From Halanaerobiales bacterium (lineage in GTDB: Bacteria > Bacillota_F > Halanaerobiia > Halanaerobiales > DTU029): 7,833 nt of DNA. Location of the stretch: positions 1-7,833 of the forward strand of contig JADQBV010000143.1 of NCBI GenBank assembly GCA_016278415.1, read 5' to 3'. Under the pieces are notes generated by a model that saw nothing but the letters and a program-made list of their open reading frames with translations, did not search any database and was not told the DNA's origin. Position 1 is the first letter of the stretch, and the number at the start of each line of letters is the position of its first letter. A program made the position numbers and the translations under genes. This document shows, in pieces, positions 1 to 6,350 of the stretch.

Positions 1-9
1 ACTTTTTTA

Positions 10-1596
10 CTATTCATCTTCCTCTTCATTTTCAGATACTACTTCTTCCAGCACTTCTGCATTCTCAATTTCCAGTTCAAATATATCTTCTGCTATAGCT
101 TCACCTTTATGTCTCAGTGTTACATCTGCTGTATATTTACCGGGGACTATATCCTGCACATAGGTGGATAAGATACCGGTCATCTCAGGTAGAACAATAT
201 CACCTTCTTCAGCCAAATTCAGAATTATGTTGTATTTTATTTCTTCATCCTGGATCAAATAGACTCTGGCCTGTGGTGTAAAATGAACATCGCCAGTATT
301 TAAGACAATAGCACTGAATAATACTTCATCTTCTATGGTTTTAGTGGTAATATTCTGTACTTTACCCCTATATTCATAATCTTTACCAACTATAAATGAC
401 AGGTCTATGTCTCTTGTTTCCAAGTGTTCATCAGTCTCTGGATCAAAAACACCAATCTGCAGTGTATCATAATAACCACCATCATCAATGTCTTCTCTAG
501 GGGCTCTGACAATTAATACCGGTCTTTGTGAACGCCGTCCTTTCAGTTCAAATTGCTGATCTCCTCTTAATTCTACTTTAAAATTATCCAGAAGCGACCG
601 ACTGTAATCTGGTTCTATTTTTTGAGCTCCAATCTTGATAGCTACAGGATCACCTATCCGGTTGCGGATATTTATTGGTCCTGTATGAGCTCCTCCCCAC
701 CTCAACTCTTCGCTGATTAACTCAGGTTCTACTTCTATATATTCTAAATTTTCCAGGTCAATAAATTCATTTCCAACTTCAAATGTTTTTCTCTCAATAA
801 TCTGACGACCATCAGCATAATATAAGAATAATTGCATATCATATGTTCCCTGAACCAGAGGTTCATTGATCAAACCTTCAAAGATAACTTCAGAATCAGG
901 ATAAATTGTGGTTTTATTTCTTCCTCCCTGAGCCGCGTGCTGACTTTTTATCTGTACTCTTTCTATCAATCGACGGCTTTCATCACGAACTGTTACCTCA
1001 CCAGCAGCATTATATGATAAAGGTGAAGTGTTTTTAATATGAGCCTGCAACAAAGGATGATCTTCTTCATCTGCAGTAAGTTCAAGCCCTTTCACTTCTA
1101 CTCTTCTTCTTAAACCAGGTGCATCTATATGTATATTAACTCTAACCGCATACCTCACACGAAAGGTAATACCCTGTTCAGCTTCTTCTACTACGGGTTC
1201 TACCATAATGATAGCAGTATGAGTACCACTTGCATCATAAGGTGTAGTTACCTCCATATCAACTGTAGTTTCTTCTCCAGGTGGAACTACAACTTGTCCC
1301 GGTAAATCCAGCCAGTCTAACACTGCATGTTCTTCTAAATTACCTTCTTCATAGCTAAGACTCCCTGTTATTTGCTGTCGGGGATAATAGAGGTTGAGGG
1401 CGACTGTCTGCTGGTTGTCTTCGGGTGTGAGTTTTAATTGGAATTGCTGGGTTTCTCCTCTGTCCATATTAAGGTCTATGACTAGGGGACGGACACCTAC
1501 GGCCAAACTGGATAAAGAATATAGTAAAAAAAATATAACTGAAGATATTGTAATTAAATATATTTTATTATTGAATAAGAACTTTATATTAAACAT
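10..1596 (-). CDS. Exported multidomain beta-sandwich protein, DUF916/WxLIP-like (PapD-like), with a tandem domain duplication
   Basis: This 528-residue protein is probably exported and works at the cell surface as a binding partner or chaperone-like scaffold; that role is inferred. Residues 11-32 are a hydrophobic signal segment with likely cleavage after SLSSLA. Residues 34-158 read like a DUF916/PapD-like Ig fold: a start VRPLVIDLNMDRGE, then WLDLPGQVVVPPGEETTV and a closing SGTHTAIIMVEP. Residues 165-275 resemble the host-binding domain that follows DUF916 in WxL-interacting proteins, with VQGTYDMQLFLYYADG. Residues 287-402 look like a second DUF916-like domain (TGPINIRNRIGDPVAIKIGA, then GGYYDTLQIGVFD) and 406-511 a second host-binding-like domain (VPGKYTADVTLRHKGEAIAE). 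The tail is strongly acidic (SENEEEDE). No C-terminal membrane helix or sortase motif is visible, unlike typical WxLIP proteins. The start is well supported by AGGTGG a few bases upstream. It lies downstream of two exported pilin-like proteins on the same strand but 759 bases away, so it probably has its own promoter. The family call rests on pattern only and could instead be another PapD-like or CARDB-like family. Confidence 0.6.
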   Translation of the reverse strand: MFNIKFLFNNKIYLITISSVIFFLLYSLSSLAVGVRPLVIDLNMDRGETQQFQLKLTPEDNQQTVALNLYYPRQQITGSLSYEEGNLEEHAVLDWLDLPGQVVVPPGEETTVDMEVTTPYDASGTHTAIIMVEPVVEEAEQGITFRVRYAVRVNIHIDAPGLRRRVEVKGLELTADEEDHPLLQAHIKNTSPLSYNAAGEVTVRDESRRLIERVQIKSQHAAQGGRNKTTIYPDSEVIFEGLINEPLVQGTYDMQLFLYYADGRQIIERKTFEVGNEFIDLENLEYIEVEPELISEELRWGGAHTGPINIRNRIGDPVAIKIGAQKIEPDYSRSLLDNFKVELRGDQQFELKGRRSQRPVLIVRAPREDIDDGGYYDTLQIGVFDPETDEHLETRDIDLSFIVGKDYEYRGKVQNITTKTIEDEVLFSAIVLNTGDVHFTPQARVYLIQDEEIKYNIILNLAEEGDIVLPEMTGILSTYVQDIVPGKYTADVTLRHKGEAIAEDIFELEIENAEVLEEVVSENEEEDE

Positions 1597-1760
1597 ATAT
1601 ACCCACCTCTTCTTTTTATTATTAAAATTACTGTTGATTTTAAAATTTATATATATTGATTTTAATACTTAAACATTAGATTATATTCTAATCTTTAAAA
1701 ATATAATTGTATAAAAATATTTATATCTAGATATGTATTATATAATAACATAGTTTGTTT

Positions 1761-1790
1761 ATAATAACTTGATTTCACTTTTGAAAACAA
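1761..1790 (-). promoter_or_regulatory. Possible promoter for the 528-residue exported protein
   Basis: On the minus strand TTGTTT is followed after 18 bases by TATTAT, a partial match to a vegetative promoter. It sits about 165 bases upstream of the start codon at 1596. In DNA this AT-rich such matches arise often by chance, so this is only a candidate. Confidence 0.25.
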
Positions 1791-1792
1791 GA

Positions 1793-1810
1793 GGGGGTTT
1801 AAGGACCTCC
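1793..1810. other. GC-rich hairpin in AT-rich spacer
   Basis: GGGGGT (1793-1798) pairs with ACCTCC (1805-1810) around a six-base loop, with one G-U pair if read as plus-strand RNA and an A-C mismatch if read as minus-strand RNA. No gene on the plus strand would use it as a terminator, and neither side has a good T tract. Its function is unknown. Confidence 0.35.
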
Positions 1811-2313
1811 CTTACATTTTACTTATAATTTTTATCCAATAGTTACATTAATTTATTATTATAAATATCAAATGTTTTTTTCTGTCATCTTTTTTTTATT
1901 ATTTTATAGTAAGGATTAAAATATAATTTATCATAAAATCTTGAATAATTCCTTGTGAATAATTATTATAATCTAAGACAGCAGATATTGTAGTGCTAAC
2001 AGGAATATGAGCTATTATTACATCTGCACATGAAACACATCTAAACTTACACTCATATTTTTTTTGCTTTTGATTTCAACTTCAATCTATTCGGATTGTT
2101 TTTCTTATTATTTTAAAAATCAATAATATAAATTACTTTCATAAACTAACATATTGCGTATATTAACACTAACATCTGCTTTTTTTAAAAAAATTATTCT
2201 CAAAACGGATCAACCCCCTAATAAAAAAGTAGAAAGAAACAAAATTATAATTACATTTTTAAATACAGTTTTAAACATAAATCATAGTTACCTTTGGATT
2301 TTACAATTAATAC

Positions 2314-2336
2314 AGCCAGGGGGAAAACCCCTGGCT
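2314..2336 (-). terminator. Hairpin after the 203-residue pilin-like gene
   Basis: A perfect 9-bp stem (AGCCAGGGG with CCCCTGGCT) and a five-base loop begin 20 bases after the stop codon of the 203-residue gene. Read on the minus strand it is followed by an AT-rich stretch but not a clean T tract. It may be a weak terminator or a 3' mRNA-stabilising hairpin for an abundant secreted-protein transcript. It also separates this gene from the 528-residue protein gene further down. Confidence 0.6.
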
Positions 2337-2355
2337 TAATTAAATACTTAGATGA

Positions 2356-2967
2356 TTAATGAGCAGAAACTATAACATAAACAGTTCCGTCATATCTTCC
2401 AGGAACTGCATCTTCAAACCTATCTTCAGAAATTTGAGCATTAAATTGTAATACACCATTAAAATTACTTACACCTGCTAGTTCATATTGGGAACCATTT
2501 TCCCAAGCAGAACCAAATCCACCATCCGGGTGATTAGACCAATTTGTATCAAACAATTCTACATTAGGAGCAACAACCCAATCTGTATTTGTTCCTCCAT
2601 CTAAACGATAAGGTGTTATACTATCATCTGCTAAAGTTCTACTAACATCTTCCTGGACAGTTATGTCTACATTGTCATTAGATTTCACACTTAAATCCCA
2701 GCCAATTGCATGTTCATCAGGATTACCCAAATCTAAAAGATCAACTATTTTTCTTTCTCCCTCAATTTCTAAAACGTCATCATTAGACCTAGCTCTAGCA
2801 TTCTCAAGAATTACTTCGGCATATTGATTAACTTTTACACCTACCTCAACACTTTCATTAATATCAGAATCCAAATTTTGTGCAACATTAATATCTTCTG
2901 CCATAACCCCCAAACTCATACCAACAACCAACAACAATGCCATTACCAAAATTCCTAATTTTTTCAT
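2356..2967 (-). CDS. Secreted single-domain pilin-like beta-sandwich protein
   Basis: This 203-residue protein has a textbook signal peptide: MKKLG, a leucine/valine-rich core and cleavage after VMA at residue 23. The mature part (24-203) is acidic, lacks cysteine, and alternates short beta-strand-like stretches with Asp/Asn/Gly loops. A tryptophan near the middle (AIGWDLSVKSNDNVDI, 87-102) and the C-terminal VPGRYDGTVYVIVSAH match positions in the repeats of the neighbouring 338-residue protein. The ending resembles the last strand of spore coat U/Csu-type and DUF4402-type pilin-like subunits, but I do not recognise a specific family. There is no sortase motif, WxL motif or membrane anchor. 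The start is fixed by AAGGGGG at 2977-2983, nine bases upstream. A 278-base leader separates it from the upstream gene and a strong hairpin follows it, so it may be expressed on its own, possibly at a high level. A structural surface subunit is the best guess. Confidence 0.55.
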   Translation of the reverse strand: MKKLGILVMALLLVVGMSLGVMAEDINVAQNLDSDINESVEVGVKVNQYAEVILENARARSNDDVLEIEGERKIVDLLDLGNPDEHAIGWDLSVKSNDNVDITVQEDVSRTLADDSITPYRLDGGTNTDWVVAPNVELFDTNWSNHPDGGFGSAWENGSQYELAGVSNFNGVLQFNAQISEDRFEDAVPGRYDGTVYVIVSAH

Positions 2968-3245
2968 AATAAATTTCCCCCTTGATTGGATTTGTTTACC
3001 TCTTTTTTGGGTGGATTCACTACTGACTCATTACTATCCTGTTAGTGACCAATTAAAGAATAGTAGATCATAGCCTCCAATAAGGGTAAGTAAAAATTTG
3101 TTTAAGCAAGACCTAAACCAATATTACCAGTGCCTAACCAACACAACAGCCTTATTCCTCCAGACCAACAACTATAACTTACTCATCATCTATAGGGTGT
3201 TTCATTACCCTCTGCTTATGACTTACAGATTTCATATTTATAATT
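2968..3245 (-). promoter_or_regulatory. Long, relatively GC-rich leader of the 203-residue gene, possible structured RNA
   Basis: Unlike the other spacers here, much of this one is G-rich on the minus strand (about 3173-3110) and has no convincing coding frame. Visible pairings are AGGGT/ACCCT (3207-3211 with 3194-3198), TCACTA/TAGTGA (3043-3048 with 3017-3022), GTAAGT/ACTTAC (3177-3182 with 3086-3091) and AATAAGG/CCTTATT (3150-3156 with 3079-3085). The last two would cross, giving a pseudoknot-like layout. I do not recognise a known riboswitch, and the conserved elements of c-di-GMP riboswitches are not apparent. Confidence 0.35.
3067..3094 (-). promoter_or_regulatory. Possible promoter for the 203-residue gene
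   Basis: On the minus strand TTTACT (3094-3089) and TATGAT (3072-3067) are 16 bases apart, a moderate match to a vegetative promoter. It would give a leader of about 95 bases. It overlaps part of the proposed leader structure, so the two interpretations compete. Confidence 0.25.
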
Positions 3246-4262
3246 TTAATCAACAGCTGAAATAGTTATCTCTACAATGTCATGATATTTCCCTGCTTCC
3301 AGTTCAATCCATCTATTTTTAGCTATATCACCTTTATAGCACAGCCTGATTTTACCCTGTGTATAAGATGAGACCTGTTTATATTCACCAGGAGAAAAAG
3401 TCTTATCACTTGTCTCATGATTTTCTCCTTGATAAATTATGTATTCAAAGAAATTCTTATAATCTTGATCAGGGTCAGCCAGATTGCGATTACCTTCTTT
3501 TTCTCCTCCTATAGAGGAGAATTGAATCATTAAGTTCTCTGTGTCATTGATTATCTCCCAGGCAACTGCTTCAGAATACTGATCATCTTTTCGGGCCGGT
3601 TCTGCTATTTCCCAGCTTATCTCATTTCCATCCAGGACTATCTCTGGAGCCTGCTTGATGTTAACAACAAGTTCAGGACTGTCTTGAACAGAATTGCTGG
3701 GAGTAATTAAATCTATTTCTTCAGAATGGATATTAATCTTCCCTTTATAAGTTCCGGCAGGTAATTGACTCCAATCTATTTTCCCAGTATTAATTTTAAA
3801 TTTAACAATAACAGGCTGTCTATTTTCATTAATATCTTCAGAAAGTACAATTTGTTTATGCTCTAGAGAACCTTTTTCTACTCCATCAACTTCTATTAGA
3901 ACAGCATTTGCCGTAATTTTCGGTAAATCATTTTTTTTCAAACTGGTAAACCCAAAACGAGTTCCACTGTATTTTCCATCTTCATCCTGAAATACCAGAT
4001 CATCTATGGTAAATTTAACATCAAAATCCCCAGTATTTACTTTTGCATTCCAGGAAACTTCCATATTACCTATAAATTCTGCCATTCTTTGTCTATAATC
4101 AAGATTAATTTCCTGCTGTAGATTAACAATTTTTATCTTATTGTTACCGCTATCGGCAGACACAGGTTGATATATACCAGCTAAGCTAAACATTAATATT
4201 AGTAATATTGATATGAATAAAAATTTATTAATTTTCCTGGGAGCATTTCTTATATCTTTCAC
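3246..4262 (-). CDS. Exported protein with two pilin-like beta-sandwich repeats
   Basis: The likely start is GTG at 4262, nine bases after a GGAGG box; a longer frame reaching a TTG at 4289 would place the start upstream of that box. The product has 338 residues: a basic N-terminus, a hydrophobic core (14-30) and probable cleavage after YQPVSA at residue 36. The mature part appears to have two related domains, about 40-190 and 196-338. Both carry a central tryptophan (MEVSWNAKVN near 67; VAWEIIND near 233), a beta-strand-rich middle, and a closing hairpin: WSQLPAGTYKGKINI at 164 and WIELEAGKYHDIVEITISA at 318. The single-domain 203-residue neighbour ends in the same style (PGRYDGTVYVIVSA). 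The similarity suggests one fold used three times in two adjacent genes. There is one cysteine (308), so no internal disulfide, and no visible anchor. I infer a surface or fibre subunit, perhaps an adaptor or tip given its two domains; the named family is not recognised. Confidence 0.55.
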   Translation of the reverse strand: MKDIRNAPRKINKFLFISILLILMFSLAGIYQPVSADSGNNKIKIVNLQQEINLDYRQRMAEFIGNMEVSWNAKVNTGDFDVKFTIDDLVFQDEDGKYSGTRFGFTSLKKNDLPKITANAVLIEVDGVEKGSLEHKQIVLSEDINENRQPVIVKFKINTGKIDWSQLPAGTYKGKINIHSEEIDLITPSNSVQDSPELVVNIKQAPEIVLDGNEISWEIAEPARKDDQYSEAVAWEIINDTENLMIQFSSIGGEKEGNRNLADPDQDYKNFFEYIIYQGENHETSDKTFSPGEYKQVSSYTQGKIRLCYKGDIAKNRWIELEAGKYHDIVEITISAVD

Positions 4263-4271
4263 CTTAATTAT

Positions 4272-4276
4272 CCTCC
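4272..4276 (-). promoter_or_regulatory. Ribosome binding site that fixes a GTG start
   Basis: GGAGG lies nine bases upstream of GTG at 4262-4260. This makes GTG the best start for the two-domain exported protein and gives a normal signal peptide starting MKDIRNAPRK. Confidence 0.75.
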
Positions 4277-4415
4277 ATATCTCTGGCAATACTAATCATT
4301 TTAATGCTGATAATCCATATCAATATCCAAATTAAACTTAGAAGTAATTATTCATATTTATATCTTAAATTGGATTAATAGGTTTTTAATAATTTATATT
4401 ATTATTTCCAAAATA

Positions 4416-4444
4416 AATATAGCACTTATTTACAAACCATTCAA
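4416..4444 (-). promoter_or_regulatory. Candidate vegetative promoter for the two-domain exported protein
   Basis: TTGAAT (4444-4439) and TATATT (4421-4416) on the minus strand are exactly 17 bases apart, a good match to a sigma-A-type promoter. Transcription would begin near 4408 and leave a leader of about 145 bases. It implies that the exported-protein gene can be expressed separately from the regulator genes upstream. Confidence 0.4.
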
Positions 4445-4487
4445 TGACAGGTTATATTATTTTCTAGTGTTATGGTTTTTATCATTC

Positions 4488-4504
4488 ATTTGAAAATTTC
4501 AAAT
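4488..4504. repeat. 17-base near-perfect palindrome ATTTGAAA-A-TTTCAAAT
   Basis: Two 8-base arms flank a single central base, about 25 bases after the stop codon of the 143-residue gene and upstream of the candidate promoter at 4416-4444. It could be an operator for the exported-protein gene. It is AT-only apart from one G and one C, so chance is possible. Confidence 0.35.
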
Positions 4505-4527
4505 TTATTATTAATTTAAAACAGGAG

Positions 4528-4959
4528 TTATCTATACACTTCATTTAATGCTAAATTATTGATAACAACAGATATCTCAAACTGATCAGATAAAGAACCA
4601 TTGTTGAAATTATAAATAACTCGCTTTATTATACCTCTGACATCATCCTTTTTCACTTTTACCAGCAGTAAATTAATTTGTTTTTGATTGACCCATGTTA
4701 AAAGATCAGATTTTCGCAAACTAATATTAAAAATACTTTCTATTTTATTTTTAAATTTAAAGTGATTAATAATCTCTTTTTTAGATGTAAATTTAAAACT
4801 AAGCAAAAATAAATTATGTTCTTCCCTTTGCAGCCGTTTTTTTTCCAGTTCTACTATCCTAAGAAATGTAAAGGGATTACAGAAATAGCTTTGCTTATTT
4901 TTTTTAAATTGATTTTTTAGAAACCGTTCGGGACTATCTTTAATAGTTTGAAAGTCCAT
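4528..4959 (-). CDS. Stand-alone degenerate GGDEF-like domain, related to the C-terminus of the upstream SARP-type regulator
   Basis: This 143-residue, lysine-rich soluble protein has no signal peptide or DNA-binding domain. From residue 25 it aligns by eye with residues 274-380 of the 385-residue regulator encoded just upstream. Shared positions include FCNPFTFLRIVELEKKR against FECGPMTFSNIYNLEKRR, then FLLSFKF against FLIHYQL, LRKSDLLTW against LRISDVITRW, and a following helix with K/QR. In the wider family this domain is a diverged GGDEF-type fold. The place of the GGDEF signature is TWVNQKQINLLL here, so diguanylate cyclase activity is not expected. The likely role is protein-protein or ligand interaction, perhaps modulating the paralogous regulator by pairing with or titrating its C-terminal domain; that is inference. 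A modest GGAAG ribosome binding site precedes the ATG. The gene lies 136 bases after the regulator gene, with a palindromic spacer between, and before the exported-protein genes. Confidence 0.65.
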   Translation of the reverse strand: MDFQTIKDSPERFLKNQFKKNKQSYFCNPFTFLRIVELEKKRLQREEHNLFLLSFKFTSKKEIINHFKFKNKIESIFNISLRKSDLLTWVNQKQINLLLVKVKKDDVRGIIKRVIYNFNNGSLSDQFEISVVINNLALNEVYR

Positions 4960-5095
4960 ATTTACACTTCCAGTTAACTTTTTTTTCTAAGCTATTATTA
5001 AGATATCATATATATGATATTATGCCTATGATAAAATGTATAAAAATTAACTGTTATGGAAAATATCATTTTTTTTAGTAAATAATCAAATATGA
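4960..5095. promoter_or_regulatory. Spacer with clustered ATATCAT/ATGATAT half-sites
   Basis: This 136-base spacer precedes the stand-alone GGDEF-like gene. It contains a perfect 18-base palindrome (5003-5020), another ATGATA at 5028-5033 and another ATATCAT at 5063-5069. Repeated half-sites of one motif fit a regulator-binding region, perhaps for the SARP-type protein encoded just upstream, although the DNA is AT-rich enough for some chance matches. No clear promoter boxes were found. Confidence 0.35.
5003..5020. repeat. Perfect 18-base palindrome, possible operator
   Basis: ATATCATATATATGATAT reads the same on both strands. It lies about 45 bases upstream of the start codon of the 143-residue gene, a suitable place for an operator. 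A cruciform or chance origin cannot be ruled out. Confidence 0.45.
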
Positions 5096-6253
5096 CTATA
5101 TTTTTTCATATTTATAAGTAAGGTTAACCTCTGCAGGAGGAAATTGATCCCGAAAATCGATTTCAATTCTTTGCAGGATTTTTTCTATTTTTGCATCAGA
5201 TAAATTAACTGCTAACTGCAAATAATGGCTGGGCTCCCAGCGGGTAATTACATCAGAAATCCTTAAAGTTTCCTGAAGTGTCTGCCGCAATATTTTTTCT
5301 GCCTCCCGAATCTGATTAGGTAATCCACTCTTACTTAATTGATAATGAATTAAAAATATATCCTGATCTATCCGGTCTGTTCTTCTTTTTTCCAGATTAT
5401 ATATATTTGAAAATGTCATCGGTCCACATTCAAAAACCGATCCCCGACTTATCTTATTATTGTCCAGGGCAAATTCAGGGGTTTTATTGAGATCTATCTG
5501 AAAGAAAGAAGAGACTTCCTTTTCCAATTCAACTGGTATTTCCCTACCTGCATTTCTCAAAAAAGCAAGAGCTTCTTCCGCCCTATTCTGCGCCAGATCA
5601 GCTTTACCAGCCTGTTTTAATGTATTAATCAAACCTAAATATAACTCAATATTGAATGGATAGAGTTGCGAAGCTGTTTCATAAAGGTCTTCCATTCGGT
5701 CATAACTTTGACTTTTTTCGAGAATCCTGGGTAATTCCTTGACTACTTCCAAATAAAGATCACTTAAGATATTTCTTTTTTGTAAAAGCAGCCTGTCTTT
5801 GAGTATGTGATTATCCAGCAGACAACCTTTGTAAAGATTCAAAGCCTGTTGATATAGAATACTGACTTTACGGGTAGAATTATTACTTTCTTTAGCTTTG
5901 GTAATCAAGTCTTCGAATTGTTGACAGTCCAGCCAGTAACGGCTTTCCGGATTAAAACCGTATCCACCTCTATCAGTATAGATAAAAGATTCATTATCAT
6001 TTTTTTCAATCTCTTTACGGAGCCTGTAGACTAGAGCTCTCAGAGACTGTCTAGGGGTAAAGTTATCTGCTAAGTCAAGTTCATTTATCAATTGTTGATC
6101 TGAGATAGTTTCTCCAGACCGAAAAAGTAACAGTAAGAATAATTTCCATCGTTTATTAATTTTTTTATTACCAGAAAAGAGAATATCGTCCCCCTTTTTT
6201 ATAACAAGTCCCCCAAAAGTATATATATATAACTTCTTGCAATTACCCAACAT
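5096..6253 (-). CDS. SARP/BTAD-type transcriptional regulator with a C-terminal degenerate GGDEF-like domain
   Basis: This 385-residue cytoplasmic protein is very likely a transcriptional regulator. Residues 7-103 form an OmpR/SARP-like winged helix: a first strand YIYTFGGLVIKKGDD, the helix RWKLFLLLLFRSGETIS, the recognition region TPRQSLRALVYRLRKEIE and the wing IYTDRGGYGFNP. Residues 106-240 are a BTAD with TPR-like helices (YWLDCQQFEDLI, then ALNLYKGCLLDN, LYPFNIELYLGLINTLKQAG). Residues 273-385 are a GGDEF-like domain of the type fused to BTAD regulators in some Bacillota: FECGPMTFSNIYNLEKRR, FLIHYQLS, LRISDVITRW. The position of the GG(D/E)EF loop reads RWEPSHYLQL, so it should be catalytically inactive and may serve as a sensor or dimerisation module. 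The start at 6253 follows AGGAGG by ten bases. The next gene encodes a free-standing copy of the C-terminal domain, and exported surface proteins follow, so these genes are plausible targets. The family assignment is firm; the target and the signal are unknown. Confidence 0.8.
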   Translation of the reverse strand: MLGNCKKLYIYTFGGLVIKKGDDILFSGNKKINKRWKLFLLLLFRSGETISDQQLINELDLADNFTPRQSLRALVYRLRKEIEKNDNESFIYTDRGGYGFNPESRYWLDCQQFEDLITKAKESNNSTRKVSILYQQALNLYKGCLLDNHILKDRLLLQKRNILSDLYLEVVKELPRILEKSQSYDRMEDLYETASQLYPFNIELYLGLINTLKQAGKADLAQNRAEEALAFLRNAGREIPVELEKEVSSFFQIDLNKTPEFALDNNKISRGSVFECGPMTFSNIYNLEKRRTDRIDQDIFLIHYQLSKSGLPNQIREAEKILRQTLQETLRISDVITRWEPSHYLQLAVNLSDAKIEKILQRIEIDFRDQFPPAEVNLTYKYEKI

Positions 6254-6350
6254 ACATATTTTTCCTCCTCAGAAAAAAACATAAGTAAAAAAAATAAATA
6301 CAAATATAAGTTTAATAAATCAAAAAAATGGCAAATTAGTTATATTATAC

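Larger units (their letters stand above)
1597..2355. other. Long AT-rich gap between two exported-protein genes, no convincing gene
   Basis: This 759-base stretch has no reading frame I can support. It contains the 5' region of the 528-residue protein gene, a possible promoter (TTGTTT, 18 bases, TATTAT on the minus strand, about 1761-1790), a GC-rich hairpin at 1793-1810, a small palindrome at 1675-1692 (ATTAGA, TCTAAT arms) and, next to 2355, the hairpin following the 203-residue gene. On the minus strand, about 2075-1899 stays open for over 50 codons with a C-x3-C-x2-C pattern but no start codon or ribosome binding site. It may be a decayed gene or chance. Confidence 0.5.

Noticed and set aside
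832..1017. 61-codon plus-strand frame inside the 528-residue protein gene
   Set aside because: It is antisense to a well-supported gene, has no ribosome binding site and its product is not protein-like.
1394..1672. 92-codon plus-strand frame over the 5' end of the 528-residue gene
   Set aside because: It overlaps the signal-peptide region on the opposite strand and the low-complexity spacer; its Leu/Ile/Phe/Lys-rich tail comes from AT-rich DNA.
1793..1810. Intrinsic terminator
   Set aside because: There is no plus-strand gene for it to end, the minus-strand version has a mismatch, and no T tract follows on either side.
2154..2339. 61-codon plus-strand frame running into the hairpin at 2314-2336
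   Set aside because: It has no ribosome binding site, runs through the hairpin arms and shows only AT-driven composition.
2968..3245. c-di-GMP riboswitch in the leader of the 203-residue gene
   Set aside because: The idea was attractive given the GGDEF-like proteins, but the conserved core elements of class I and class II c-di-GMP riboswitches are not recognisable.
4263..4289. Earlier TTG start for the two-domain exported protein
   Set aside because: The GGAGG box lies downstream of that TTG and is nine bases from the GTG at 4262, which also gives a normal signal peptide.
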